Shown in pieces: positions 32,793 to 41,207 of a stretch of DNA of 64,000 nucleotides; the first letter of the stretch is position 1; each line of letters starts with the position of its first letter. The notes under the pieces are model-generated. The model saw nothing but the letters and a program-made list of their open reading frames with translations. It searched no databases and had not been told where the DNA came from. Where the stretch lies: the NCBI GenBank assembly GCA_902763615.1, contig CACWSX010000001.1, positions 62,001 to 126,000 of the forward strand. Direction: 5' to 3'. A program made the translations under genes and the position numbers. This DNA is from an uncultured Prevotellaceae bacterium. Lineage in GTDB: Bacteria; Bacteroidota; Bacteroidia; Bacteroidales; Bacteroidaceae.

Positions 32793-34641
32793 AAAGTCTT
32801 CAAGCGCAGTGGCAAGAAACTTGAAGTGGACCATACTCTGTTTTTCTATCTTGTTGTGCCTGGCGATCCAGGCACAACCGAAGTTTTCTGAGCCACATGG
32901 ATTATACGACGCAGGAAGTCTTATAGTATCCATGACGGGCAGTGAGGGAGCGGAAATCAGATACACCACTGATGGCAGTGAGCCTTCGGTGCAGAGTGTG
33001 CTTTATTCGAAACCGCTGACAGTCGACAAGACCACCATTCTACGGGCAGTGGAGGTAAAGGGCGGAAAAATCAGTTCTGTCATCAGTACCGTCAGTTATA
33101 TCTTTACGCATTCTGTCATCAGCCAGACCGACAGTCCTGAGGGCTATCCTGACACATGGGGCAAGTATACCCAATTTAACGGAACGGCTAAAGCCGATTA
33201 CGGTATGGATCAGGAGATGACTCACGACGTCAGCCTACGAAGCCGAATCGAGGCGGGGTTGAAGGACCTGCCCATCCTGAGCATTGTGACCGACAAGGAC
33301 AATCTGTTCAGTCATGAGAACGACGAGGAGCGTGGTGGTATTTATATTTTCACCGGACCTCCTGTTGGTGATGCCACAGGGCACGGATGGACCCGTGCTG
33401 CCAGTGCAGAACTGTTCGGTGGTCCTCAACACCATGATTTGAGTACGACTTGCGGTCTGCGTCTCCACGGTGGGCACGGTCGCTTGGCTGAGAAGAATCC
33501 CAAACACTCGTTGCGATTGGTATTCAAGGATATTTATGGTCCAAAGACCTTGAAATATCCTATTTTCGGTGAGGGAGAGCCCGACCAATTCAACCAGCTT
33601 GTGTTGCGATGTCATTTTGGTAATTCCTGGCAGCACTGGTCGGAAGGGAATCGTCAGAAAGCGCAATACACTCGAGACGTCTGGGCACGACGAATGCAGA
33701 AGAAGCTGGGTCGCACAAGTGTGAATGCTCTTTACGTGCACCTTTTCCTGAACGGCATGTACTGGGGTCTCTACAATATTGCTGAGCGTGTTGACGACCT
33801 GTATGGCAAGGATCATCTGGGTGGTAGCAAGAGTGATATCGACGTGGTTAAGATCGAGGAGGATGGCGGCAATCATATCGAGGCCAGCGAGGGCACGCTT
33901 GATGCTTGGAACAAATTGGTGAAGACAGCACCAAAGGCCGCAGCAGACGGAGGTTATGAAGCAATGAAGAAGCTGCTCGACATCGATGCGTTTATCGACT
34001 ATATGCTCATCAACCAATATGCTGGCAATACCGATTGGGCCCATCATAACTGGTATGCCATCAATCGTCGGGGTGAAGACTCGCAGGGTTTCCGGTTCCT
34101 CTGTTGGGACACTGAGTTGATCTTTGACAACCCCAAGGAGAACGTGCTCGGGAAGAACAATGGCGACGATACACCCACCGGTATCTTCCAATACCTGATG
34201 AAAAACCGGCAGTTTGCTCAGCAATATGTGAACAGGGCCAATGAACTGTTGAGTGATGGCGGCTTGTTGAGTGAAGCTTCTGTCGTGGCTGTTTGGGATA
34301 GTCTGTATCACACCATCGACTTGGCCGTTTACGATGAGGCTGCCCGCTGGGGTGACTATCGCCGCGATGTGCATAAATACCAAACAAAGGGCGAGCTCTA
34401 TACCGTCGATGGTCACTATATGAACGAGCGCAACCGATTGCTGACGGAATACTTTCCCGTACGCAGCCAGCGAGTGCTCAAGGATATCATTGCCTTTGCT
34501 GGTATCAAACCGTCTGGTATCGTCGAAGCAGTCAGGAAAGAACCGGTGCTTGACACATGGTACGACCTGCAAGGCCGGCAGGTATCTCAGCCTGGAAAAG
34601 GAATCTACATCAAGAACGGAAAGAAAGTTGTTATCAAATGA
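32785..34641 (+). CDS. secreted CotH kinase-family protein with sorting tail
   Basis: A 618-residue exported protein starting at a GTG that overlaps the sirtuin stop by 8 bp. A signal peptide (about residues 14-31, ending AIQAQ) is followed by a small chitobiase-C-like sandwich (YTTDGSEPS), then the CotH domain (LRLHGGHGR, LVLRCHFGNSW, LYNIAERVDDLY, FLCWDTELIFD). The C-terminus WYDLQGRQV...KGIYIKNGKK is a type IX sorting-like tail. CotH-type atypical kinases phosphorylate spore-coat proteins in Bacillus; in Bacteroidetes their substrates are unknown. Confidence 0.85.
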   Translation: MNKKSSSAVARNLKWTILCFSILLCLAIQAQPKFSEPHGLYDAGSLIVSMTGSEGAEIRYTTDGSEPSVQSVLYSKPLTVDKTTILRAVEVKGGKISSVISTVSYIFTHSVISQTDSPEGYPDTWGKYTQFNGTAKADYGMDQEMTHDVSLRSRIEAGLKDLPILSIVTDKDNLFSHENDEERGGIYIFTGPPVGDATGHGWTRAASAELFGGPQHHDLSTTCGLRLHGGHGRLAEKNPKHSLRLVFKDIYGPKTLKYPIFGEGEPDQFNQLVLRCHFGNSWQHWSEGNRQKAQYTRDVWARRMQKKLGRTSVNALYVHLFLNGMYWGLYNIAERVDDLYGKDHLGGSKSDIDVVKIEEDGGNHIEASEGTLDAWNKLVKTAPKAAADGGYEAMKKLLDIDAFIDYMLINQYAGNTDWAHHNWYAINRRGEDSQGFRFLCWDTELIFDNPKENVLGKNNGDDTPTGIFQYLMKNRQFAQQYVNRANELLSDGGLLSEASVVAVWDSLYHTIDLAVYDEAARWGDYRRDVHKYQTKGELYTVDGHYMNERNRLLTEYFPVRSQRVLKDIIAFAGIKPSGIVEAVRKEPVLDTWYDLQGRQVSQPGKGIYIKNGKKVVIK

Positions 34642-34658
34642 ATCTTCTGGGGTAGTAG

Positions 34659-34676
34659 GCGGTCCGAGCTGACCGC
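34659..34676. terminator. small hairpin between convergent genes
   Basis: GCGGTC and GACCGC pair across a 6-nt loop in the 39-bp gap between CotH and the nucleotidyltransferase. There is no U tract, so terminator function is uncertain. Confidence 0.3.
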
Positions 34677-34680
34677 GGGC

Positions 34681-35421
34681 TTAGAGGTTGGGAGGCATGA
34701 GTGTCTGGGCACGCTGGAAGTCTTCAGGCGTGTCAAGTTCGTAGGAGAAATAGTCAGTGGTGTCAATCACACGGAAGGTGTGCCCTTGTGGGATGAGACG
34801 CTCGAAGGCTCGCTCATAGAAAATGTCGATGAGGCCTTCCTGCAGAATCATCTGGTCGAGTTCGCGGAAAAGGGCCTCGCTATAAGTGGCAGTTATCTTC
34901 TCGATGCCCACCGATTCACCCATGGCATCTTCGGGACGACATGTCTTGCTAATCTCAGTAATGCGCATCTGATCGTCGACAACAACTTTCATCTCTTCCT
35001 CACCCAGTTCATGTCGGTTCACCGCCAAGGCTGCCTCTGGTTCACTGGCGATTCGAAGCACAGCGGCAGGATCGCATAGGATGTCGCTGTCCATCAGCAG
35101 AAATGTCTGACCGCGCACAATCTGGCCTGACATCCAAAGTGAGTAGATGTTGTTGTTGTGCTCGTAGTCAGCGTTGTGAAGAAAGTGGAAGACAGGTCTT
35201 TCTAGATTTTTCAGATTGTTTGGATTTTCTAGAAAGTCACGTATCATGTTGTCGCGGTAACCGGTAACAACGACAAATTCGCTGATACCGGCAGCAGCCA
35301 TCGCATCGACGGTGCGTTGCAACAAGGTCTTTCCGCCCACTTCAAGCAAGCACTTCGGTTTAGTGTCTGTCAACGGGCGGAGACGTTTGGCCATACCCGC
35401 AGCTAAGATGACGCCTATCAT
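34681..35421 (-). CDS. sugar-phosphate/phosphocholine-type nucleotidyltransferase
   Basis: A 246-residue enzyme with the pyrophosphorylase signature LAAGMAKRLRPLTDTKPKCL, followed by TGYRDNMIRDFL, and the metal-binding LLMDSDILCD. Size and the NNNIYSLW motif resemble LicC-type CTP:phosphocholine or CTP:aminophosphonate cytidylyltransferases more than sugar-nucleotide enzymes. It ends a run with an aminotransferase, a flippase-like protein and a CDP-alcohol phosphotransferase, so I infer it makes the CDP-activated headgroup. Residues about 63-75 are encoded by a partly repetitive AT-rich stretch. Confidence 0.82.
   Translation of the reverse strand: MIGVILAAGMAKRLRPLTDTKPKCLLEVGGKTLLQRTVDAMAAAGISEFVVVTGYRDNMIRDFLENPNNLKNLERPVFHFLHNADYEHNNNIYSLWMSGQIVRGQTFLLMDSDILCDPAAVLRIASEPEAALAVNRHELGEEEMKVVVDDQMRITEISKTCRPEDAMGESVGIEKITATYSEALFRELDQMILQEGLIDIFYERAFERLIPQGHTFRVIDTTDYFSYELDTPEDFQRAQTLMPPNL
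35198..35236. repeat. inverted-repeat-flanked AT-rich stretch inside the nucleotidyltransferase gene
   Basis: CTTTCTAGA and TCTAGAAAG are perfect 9-bp inverted repeats around 21 bp of T-rich DNA. The interior has loose 7- or 8-bp periodicity. It may be a member of the short-repeat family, but the match is weak. Confidence 0.4.
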
Positions 35422-35424
35422 ACC

Positions 35425-36462
35425 TTATTTATTATTAATGCATTTCAAAATGGTGTCAACGACAGTTTGGGTCTGTTCCTTACGACCGAGTGTAATGCGG
35501 AGGCAGGACTCAAGCCCCTTATCGGACATGAACTTAATCTTATAGTCTTGAATCTTCAGGGCTTGCATCAGGGCGTCCTTGATCTCAACGGGATACTTGA
35601 TAAGGATGAAGTTAGCCACGGACTTATAAACCTTAAATCCGGGCAAATGGCCAAGTTCTTTCTTATACAGTTGGCGCCCCCATTCCATGTCATCTGCTAC
35701 ATGGCGATAATGCTCGTCGCTTTCGAGGGCAGCCAGAGCGACGGCCTCAGAGAAGCGGTTGTAGCCAAGGTATTTGTTTACGTAGCTTAGGAACTGGTCG
35801 TGGCCCTTTCCGATGAAGCCGAAGCCGCAGCGGAGGCCTGGCAGACCATAAAATTTGGAAAGCGTACGCGAAATGATGAGGTTGTCATACTTATTCACCA
35901 ATGGTGCGATATAATCAGTATCGCTGGAGATGAAACTGGCATAGGCCTCGTCGATGAGTACCATTGTGTCGGAGGGAATATGTTCCATGATGTTGCCTAT
36001 TTCCTCTGGTGTCAGGCCATTGCCAGTGGGGTTGTTGGGCGAAGCCAACAGCAGCATACGGGGGTGTACACGGTTAGTGTACTCAATCACCTCGTCAACA
36101 TCGTAAGCGAAGGTGTCGTCCTTTTCGTGCAGGGGATACATCTCAAAAGATCCGCCACACTCACTGGCCACACGGTTGTAATACCACCATGAGAATTCAG
36201 GGATGAGGATGCGCTTGTTGTCGTCGAGCATAAGGAAATAGTGGATGGCATTTTTCAGCATGTCCTCACCGCCATAGGTGAGCAGCACCTGCTCCTCGGG
36301 TACGCCATAGATTTCACTCAGTCGTACGGAGATCACGCTCTTTTTGCCCTCATCATAGATGCGGGTATAGAAACACAGTGTCTTAGGATCGAAATTCTTG
36401 ATAGCCTCCACCACTTTCTGGCTGGGCTCAAAGTTAAATTCATTTCTGTCGAGAAAATTCAT
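35425..36462 (-). CDS. HisC/CobD-like PLP-dependent aminotransferase or decarboxylase
   Basis: A 345-residue fold-type I PLP enzyme. I start at MNFLDRNEFNF, the family N-terminus; the upstream extension is repeat DNA. ASPNNPTGNG (140-149), IDEAYASF and SRTLSKFYGLPGLRCGFG hold the cofactor residues, with Lys203 as Schiff-base lysine. It looks like histidinol-phosphate aminotransferase, but there are no his genes nearby. The same family includes CobD-type phospho-amino-acid decarboxylases. In this context it may make an amino-alcohol phosphate or similar amine that the next gene activates with CTP. Confidence 0.82.
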   Translation of the reverse strand: MNFLDRNEFNFEPSQKVVEAIKNFDPKTLCFYTRIYDEGKKSVISVRLSEIYGVPEEQVLLTYGGEDMLKNAIHYFLMLDDNKRILIPEFSWWYYNRVASECGGSFEMYPLHEKDDTFAYDVDEVIEYTNRVHPRMLLLASPNNPTGNGLTPEEIGNIMEHIPSDTMVLIDEAYASFISSDTDYIAPLVNKYDNLIISRTLSKFYGLPGLRCGFGFIGKGHDQFLSYVNKYLGYNRFSEAVALAALESDEHYRHVADDMEWGRQLYKKELGHLPGFKVYKSVANFILIKYPVEIKDALMQALKIQDYKIKFMSDKGLESCLRITLGRKEQTQTVVDTILKCINNK

Positions 36463-36465
36463 AAT

Positions 36466-36506
36466 GCTATATTTTTTATTCTTTCTTATTTTCAATTTTT
36501 CAATTT
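36466..36506. repeat. AT-rich heptanucleotide-like repeat at the flippase/aminotransferase junction
   Basis: On the minus strand aaattga, aaaattg, aaaataa, gaaagaa, taaaaaa follow each other. The first units encode the last residues (KLKN) and the stop codon of the membrane protein, and the rest fill the spacer to the aminotransferase. Confidence 0.5.
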
Positions 36507-37529
36507 CATCAGTCCGATGCCGATGACAATCCATATAATTTCACGCACGCGGCAGATGATACTCACAAAGATGCCCAAGGCAGCTGAGAGTCCCATGGCT
36601 GCGATGGAGAGCACGAATCCACCCTCTTGCACTCCCAGTTGCATGGGCAGAAAACCGATGAGGTTGGCAAAGAGTGTGGTGAACGATACGATGAGGATGC
36701 TGTGGAGGAAGGTGATGGTAAGTCCGCCGAAACCGCCTCCGTTGTCGATGCCGAAGAGCAGCAGCATGAACATCACCTCGGAACTTTGTATTACGCGGGA
36801 AAAGTATTCAAGCACCAGACTTTTATAGAATGCCTTTGTATCTTGGGCATACAGCGCTGCTATCTGTTGGTCGACATTCTGGATGGCCTCCGAATGGCGT
36901 GCCCAGAATTTGAGGGTCCACCGTTTCAGGCCAGGAATACGACTGACTACTCCCAGTACATATTTCACTAGCCCGTTTTTGTATCCTTTCGAGAAGAGGT
37001 AGAAGGCTGCCAGACAGAACACGACAATGATGCCCAAGGTGATACTGATGGCGGTGCTGATGGGCAGATCGCCGATAAGCACTAGGCCAAGATAGATAAA
37101 GATGCTGAGGAACCAGAACCAGAAATGGGCAAAGAAATGCATCATCGCATAGAGGATAACACTCGACGTGGCATGTTGTTTGTCGATGTCCTTTGAAAGT
37201 TCCATGATGCGGTAGGGTTCGCCGCCCAATCCACCGACGGGTGTGGCGTAGTTCAGGGCATAGCCAGTGATGGTGAGGCGATAGATGCGCCAGAAGCTGA
37301 CGGGTGCCTTGCCGCCAATGTTGCCTTCGATGATGGCTTTCCATGCAAATGCGTTCAGACCGTAGACCACAATCCAGATGCCCACAATCGGTATCAGCCA
37401 GTAGCCGGCATGGCACAGGTGCTGCCATAGTTCAATGAAACTGACATCGAATGTCAGCAACATCGCTACGACAGCTGCGATGCCGAGGAAGAAGAACAGA
37501 TTGTTGAGTCGTTGTTTGGTCCACTTCAT
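36492..37529 (-). CDS. UPF0104/LPG-synthase-TM family integral membrane protein
   Basis: A 345-residue protein with about eight membrane segments, matching the membrane half of lysyl-phosphatidylglycerol synthase/flippase proteins (GLGGEPYRIMEL, ATSSVILYAMMHFF, GFLPMQLGVQEGGF). There is no aminoacyltransferase domain. Such stand-alone domains are thought to move or modify lipids or glycolipids across the inner membrane. Its place between a CDP-alcohol phosphotransferase and an aminotransferase suggests it handles the lipid made by that module. Confidence 0.85.
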   Translation of the reverse strand: MKWTKQRLNNLFFFLGIAAVVAMLLTFDVSFIELWQHLCHAGYWLIPIVGIWIVVYGLNAFAWKAIIEGNIGGKAPVSFWRIYRLTITGYALNYATPVGGLGGEPYRIMELSKDIDKQHATSSVILYAMMHFFAHFWFWFLSIFIYLGLVLIGDLPISTAISITLGIIVVFCLAAFYLFSKGYKNGLVKYVLGVVSRIPGLKRWTLKFWARHSEAIQNVDQQIAALYAQDTKAFYKSLVLEYFSRVIQSSEVMFMLLLFGIDNGGGFGGLTITFLHSILIVSFTTLFANLIGFLPMQLGVQEGGFVLSIAAMGLSAALGIFVSIICRVREIIWIVIGIGLMKLKN

Positions 37530-37544
37530 CCTTATCCTCCTTGG

Positions 37545-38525
37545 TTATAACTTGTCTGCTATACGTTTGCAGAAGGCTTCATGCCGGCGGTTGATATAAA
37601 AAGCCAGCAGACTCATGACGATAATCTCGAAGAGGAAGTTCAGGGCGGGAACATCGAGCAGACAGAAGAGGAAGAACCACGCAGAACGGAAGTTAAAGGT
37701 GAGCAGGCCATTCCACTTCATCAGGGGCAGTGAGTTACTGTGTAGTTCCTTGCGCACCTCTTCCGGCATATTACTTGGGCTGCCGAACTTCTGACGCAGT
37801 AGTGCCATAAGGCGTTGGAACTGCGGTGTAGACTTCTCCTGCTGACGTGTATAGTCGATATATGATTTCTGGAATGCACGCTCTATCCAGCTGCTGTCAG
37901 CGGGCATCTGTTCGTAGATTTCTTTCTGGCGCTGGCTGTCATCGAGTTCGCTACCCTTCTCGCCCTTTAGGAAGAAGAGGTGTACCTGATAATAGTAATC
38001 GGCGAGACGTGTCTGACTGCCCATGCCTAATAGACCGGAGATCCATCCCAGGATATAGACCACAATGGTGGCGATGATGGCATTTTGTTGGGTATCCTCG
38101 ATGCCGAACCATCCGAACTCAATACTGTGATGAAGATAGAAACGGTAGATGAGCACGTGATAAATGGGCAGGAACCAAGTGTAGCCAGCCACACCATCAA
38201 GGATACGTCCCATGCGGCTTTTCTGTCCTGTGTAACGTGCCAATTGTCCATCGGTGCAGTCGAGTAAATCAGCTATCATCAGCAGTGTGATGCCAATTAG
38301 GTTATAGATAAGTCCCTTCGTTCCTTCGTAATAAAAACAGCCCCAGGCAAAGAAATAGCTGCTGGCAGCGCCGACAAACATTGATAGGATTGTGACGGTA
38401 TTGGGTGTGATGCCCAGCCAGGCAAAGAACCTGACGAAATAAAAGCATAAGGGACGAATGACATGAAAGTCCAACCAGTCGTCGGTCTCTGAGGATTTCA
38501 GTGTCTGAGAAATATTTTCGTTCAT
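37545..38525 (-). CDS. CDP-alcohol phosphatidyltransferase-like membrane protein lacking the last catalytic Asp
   Basis: A 326-residue inner-membrane protein. Residues 89-114 carry the family motif D-x2-DG-x2-AR-x8-G-x3-D: Asp89, Asp92-Gly93, Ala96-Arg97, Gly106 and Asp110 are present. The fourth Asp, expected at position 114 and used as catalytic base in characterised members, is Gly. Membrane segments flank the motif, and a long charged loop (about 185-255) is unusual. The family transfers a phospho-headgroup from CDP-alcohol to a lipid alcohol. The neighbouring cytidylyltransferase and aminotransferase suggest a matching donor. Whether it is active with an altered base or has another role is open. 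Confidence 0.8.
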   Translation of the reverse strand: MNENISQTLKSSETDDWLDFHVIRPLCFYFVRFFAWLGITPNTVTILSMFVGAASSYFFAWGCFYYEGTKGLIYNLIGITLLMIADLLDCTDGQLARYTGQKSRMGRILDGVAGYTWFLPIYHVLIYRFYLHHSIEFGWFGIEDTQQNAIIATIVVYILGWISGLLGMGSQTRLADYYYQVHLFFLKGEKGSELDDSQRQKEIYEQMPADSSWIERAFQKSYIDYTRQQEKSTPQFQRLMALLRQKFGSPSNMPEEVRKELHSNSLPLMKWNGLLTFNFRSAWFFLFCLLDVPALNFLFEIIVMSLLAFYINRRHEAFCKRIADKL

Positions 38526-38540
38526 GATAATGATCGATGT

Positions 38541-41108
38541 TTAGAATGTTAAACGTATGATATAGCGCATGCCCCAGCGGTGAGCTGTAGGTAACTCCAT
38601 ATAGTTCAGGCGACGCACATACTCGATGTGTACAATTTTGAAGATATTATGGATGCCGGCCACAATCTCGACATAGGGCTTGTGGGGATCCATGAGATAG
38701 CAGCCGTCGGGGAAGTACATCAGTTTGTCGCTGCCCGCATTCTGGGGTAGGTAAGGATTGTTCTTATCGCTGAGGTCGCCCCAAAGGGTATTCACTGCAA
38801 AATATTCGCGCCACTTCAGTTTCTTGATGAGGGGGATACGGTTAAAGAACTTGCCGTTGAAGTCCCATGACAACATCATTGAAGCATAGCGGTCGTTGAG
38901 GAACTCCATGTTGTTGATGAGGCAGAACATCTCCTCCTGGCCGATATAAGAAAGGTTAGCCAGCGGATGGATGAGCAACATGTAGGGCACTTGGTTCCAT
39001 TGAATGCCGGCTTTGAGGAAAAGGTCAATCTTTCCCCAACTGTTCATCCAGAAGCGTTTATATAACTTAGCCTCGGTGAAGTTAGACTCATACTGACCGC
39101 CAAGGAAGTTCTTGAAGCCGAAGGTATGGGCGATGGAGATAGCAGGAGCATCCTTGTTGATGGTGACACGACGCTGCTTGCTGTTGATGTAGGTTTCATC
39201 GGGTGCATAGCGGATCTCTGCGAACAGTTCGGTAGTACGCAGGAATTCTCGATGGCGCTCCAGTCCGGTATATTCTATTTTGGGTTGGCTCAGTTTACGG
39301 AACGACATGGCACCGACAGCCTCGTGTTCCTCTGCCTTCAGGCTCAACGATGTCTTCAGGCCACCATACATCTCGTATTCGAAAGCAATCTGCTGCCGAT
39401 TGGCGAGTGTCATTTTGTTAACGTCCGCCCATTTGAATGCCACGAACATGTTATCCTTGTCGGTAGGCAGGTAGCGGTCGCTTGGCGAGGCCAGGTCATA
39501 AGAACTCTCAATCATCAGTGTGCGCTTTGGATATTCCCAGGGCATGTAGATTTTATCGATGAATGAGTAGGTAGCTTTCGTGCTATAGTAGTTACGGTGA
39601 CTTCCCCAGGCATGGGCGTAATAACCCTGCCAGAACCACCGTTTGCTGAGATTGGCAGTGGTCTGCATGCTCATACGCGAACGCCAACCATCGATAAAGT
39701 TGCGCGAGAGGATGGTATTCACGGGGGAGATATCGAACTTATTAGGATCGCTTGTCTCGATAGAGTTCTCAATCAAGGCATTCAGGCCAATCATGATGTA
39801 CTTGAAGCCCTTGATATTCTGGATGTTCTTCACGAAGTCTCCCATAGAATCCTCGCTCTTTGTGAGTTCTACCTGACGGTACTGGCTCCAGAAGTTCTTG
39901 CCTCGCATGCCAGCATCGGGCTCTTTTATTTCCGTACGTTTACCCTTGAACATCTTCTTGGGAATCTCTGCAAAAGAGTAATCGCCCAAACGGGTGGTGC
40001 GGATGACGATGGCTTCCTGGATGAACTTTGCAAACTCCAGTTCGGCAATCATATCATCCTGGGTAAGAACCCATTCTCCGTTTTCGAGTTGTTCGAATTC
40101 CTGCTCTATGCGCATATTCTTCACGAAATTCACGGAAGTCTGTTTAGGCAGAGTCAGTTCACAGCGGCGTACATGATAGGTGGAGTCTTTCAGGATGTAG
40201 ATATCACCTCGGAAACCGAAATCCATTTGGTTGTTGGGCAGGAAGTGCAGGTGTATACAACTATCGCGGTCGATCTTGAGGGTGTCCTGGATGTAGAAGC
40301 GGTAGAAATCGATGGCATCCTTACCAATCGGTGATGTAAAGGGGTACTGGACCAGGCGGATCTGATCATCGTAGAGATCGACGTTGGTGAATACCTCTTT
40401 CAGGACGACATTGAGAATATCGCCTGTCTGGAACAGATCATTCAGTCCCGACGACTGTTCCCCTTTGATATAAGTCTTCTTCGACTGTGGACTTTTGCGA
40501 TAGACAATCTGGGAAACTGTTTCGTCGACACTGATAGGTAAGATTTTCTTATTGTTGTACTTGCAGGTCTCAACCTGGTCCATCAGCCACGGTGTACTGG
40601 AAAAAGGTTTCTCCTCGAGGCGTTTTGGTGTCAGGTCGTTAGCGGCGAGTGTCAGTTTCTCGTATTTGTCGTATTGATAGTAGTCATGATTCGAGAGGTC
40701 ACTGAGTTTTTTTGCTGCAATGACTTTCTTCATCAGTTCCACAGCGGGATTATTTTTCCTGCTGTATCGGCTCCGTTTGGTGGTGACGGTCACCTCAGCC
40801 AGTTGCATTTTGTCGGACTTCAGTGCGATGTCGAGTTCATTTTTCGTTTCTGAAGTCACGGTAATCTCCTGCGACTGATAACCCACGGCACTGAAGGTGA
40901 TTTTCCACCCTAAGTGTCGTCTGATGGAGTAGACACCATCGATATCAGAGATGACAGCTTGGTTATGGCCCTTATAGACTACGCTGGCAAACGGGATAGC
41001 CTCACCTGTCTCGGCGTCTTTGATTGTTCCTTTTATGAGCTGCTGTGCTGAAATGGTTCCATTTAGACCTAGTACAAGCAGCAATATCAGATAAATTCGT
41101 TGAATCAT
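38541..41108 (-). CDS. DUF5686 outer-membrane protein with carboxypeptidase-like plug domain
   Basis: An 855-residue exported protein. The signal peptide ends at SAQQ (near residue 22). It is followed by a carboxypeptidase-regulatory-like beta-sandwich (GTIKDAETGEAIPFASV, YSIRRHLGWKITFSAVGY), a DUF5686 middle region and a C-terminal beta-barrel ending in RYIIRLTF with the terminal Phe typical of outer-membrane proteins. No TonB box or plug is seen. The role is unknown; it is the first gene before the headgroup module (16 bp gap) and may belong with it. Confidence 0.82.
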   Translation of the reverse strand: MIQRIYLILLLVLGLNGTISAQQLIKGTIKDAETGEAIPFASVVYKGHNQAVISDIDGVYSIRRHLGWKITFSAVGYQSQEITVTSETKNELDIALKSDKMQLAEVTVTTKRSRYSRKNNPAVELMKKVIAAKKLSDLSNHDYYQYDKYEKLTLAANDLTPKRLEEKPFSSTPWLMDQVETCKYNNKKILPISVDETVSQIVYRKSPQSKKTYIKGEQSSGLNDLFQTGDILNVVLKEVFTNVDLYDDQIRLVQYPFTSPIGKDAIDFYRFYIQDTLKIDRDSCIHLHFLPNNQMDFGFRGDIYILKDSTYHVRRCELTLPKQTSVNFVKNMRIEQEFEQLENGEWVLTQDDMIAELEFAKFIQEAIVIRTTRLGDYSFAEIPKKMFKGKRTEIKEPDAGMRGKNFWSQYRQVELTKSEDSMGDFVKNIQNIKGFKYIMIGLNALIENSIETSDPNKFDISPVNTILSRNFIDGWRSRMSMQTTANLSKRWFWQGYYAHAWGSHRNYYSTKATYSFIDKIYMPWEYPKRTLMIESSYDLASPSDRYLPTDKDNMFVAFKWADVNKMTLANRQQIAFEYEMYGGLKTSLSLKAEEHEAVGAMSFRKLSQPKIEYTGLERHREFLRTTELFAEIRYAPDETYINSKQRRVTINKDAPAISIAHTFGFKNFLGGQYESNFTEAKLYKRFWMNSWGKIDLFLKAGIQWNQVPYMLLIHPLANLSYIGQEEMFCLINNMEFLNDRYASMMLSWDFNGKFFNRIPLIKKLKWREYFAVNTLWGDLSDKNNPYLPQNAGSDKLMYFPDGCYLMDPHKPYVEIVAGIHNIFKIVHIEYVRRLNYMELPTAHRWGMRYIIRLTF

Positions 41109-41146
41109 TTACGTAAATGTATCCTTTTCCCAAAGTAATTCGTGTG

Positions 41147-41154
41147 CAAAGGTA
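41147..41154 (-). promoter_or_regulatory. -7 element for the DUF5686 gene and lipid module
   Basis: Minus strand TACCTTTG followed by CACACG, 39 bp upstream of the start. Confidence 0.5.
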
Positions 41155-41207
41155 CACCTTTCTCTGCAAATTCCTGCAATTTGTTTTCCTTTATTAACGT
41201 TTCAGGC

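Noticed and set aside
35425-36462. Calling the aminotransferase hisC
   Set aside because: There are no histidine genes nearby and the neighbours are lipid headgroup genes; family membership does not fix the substrate.
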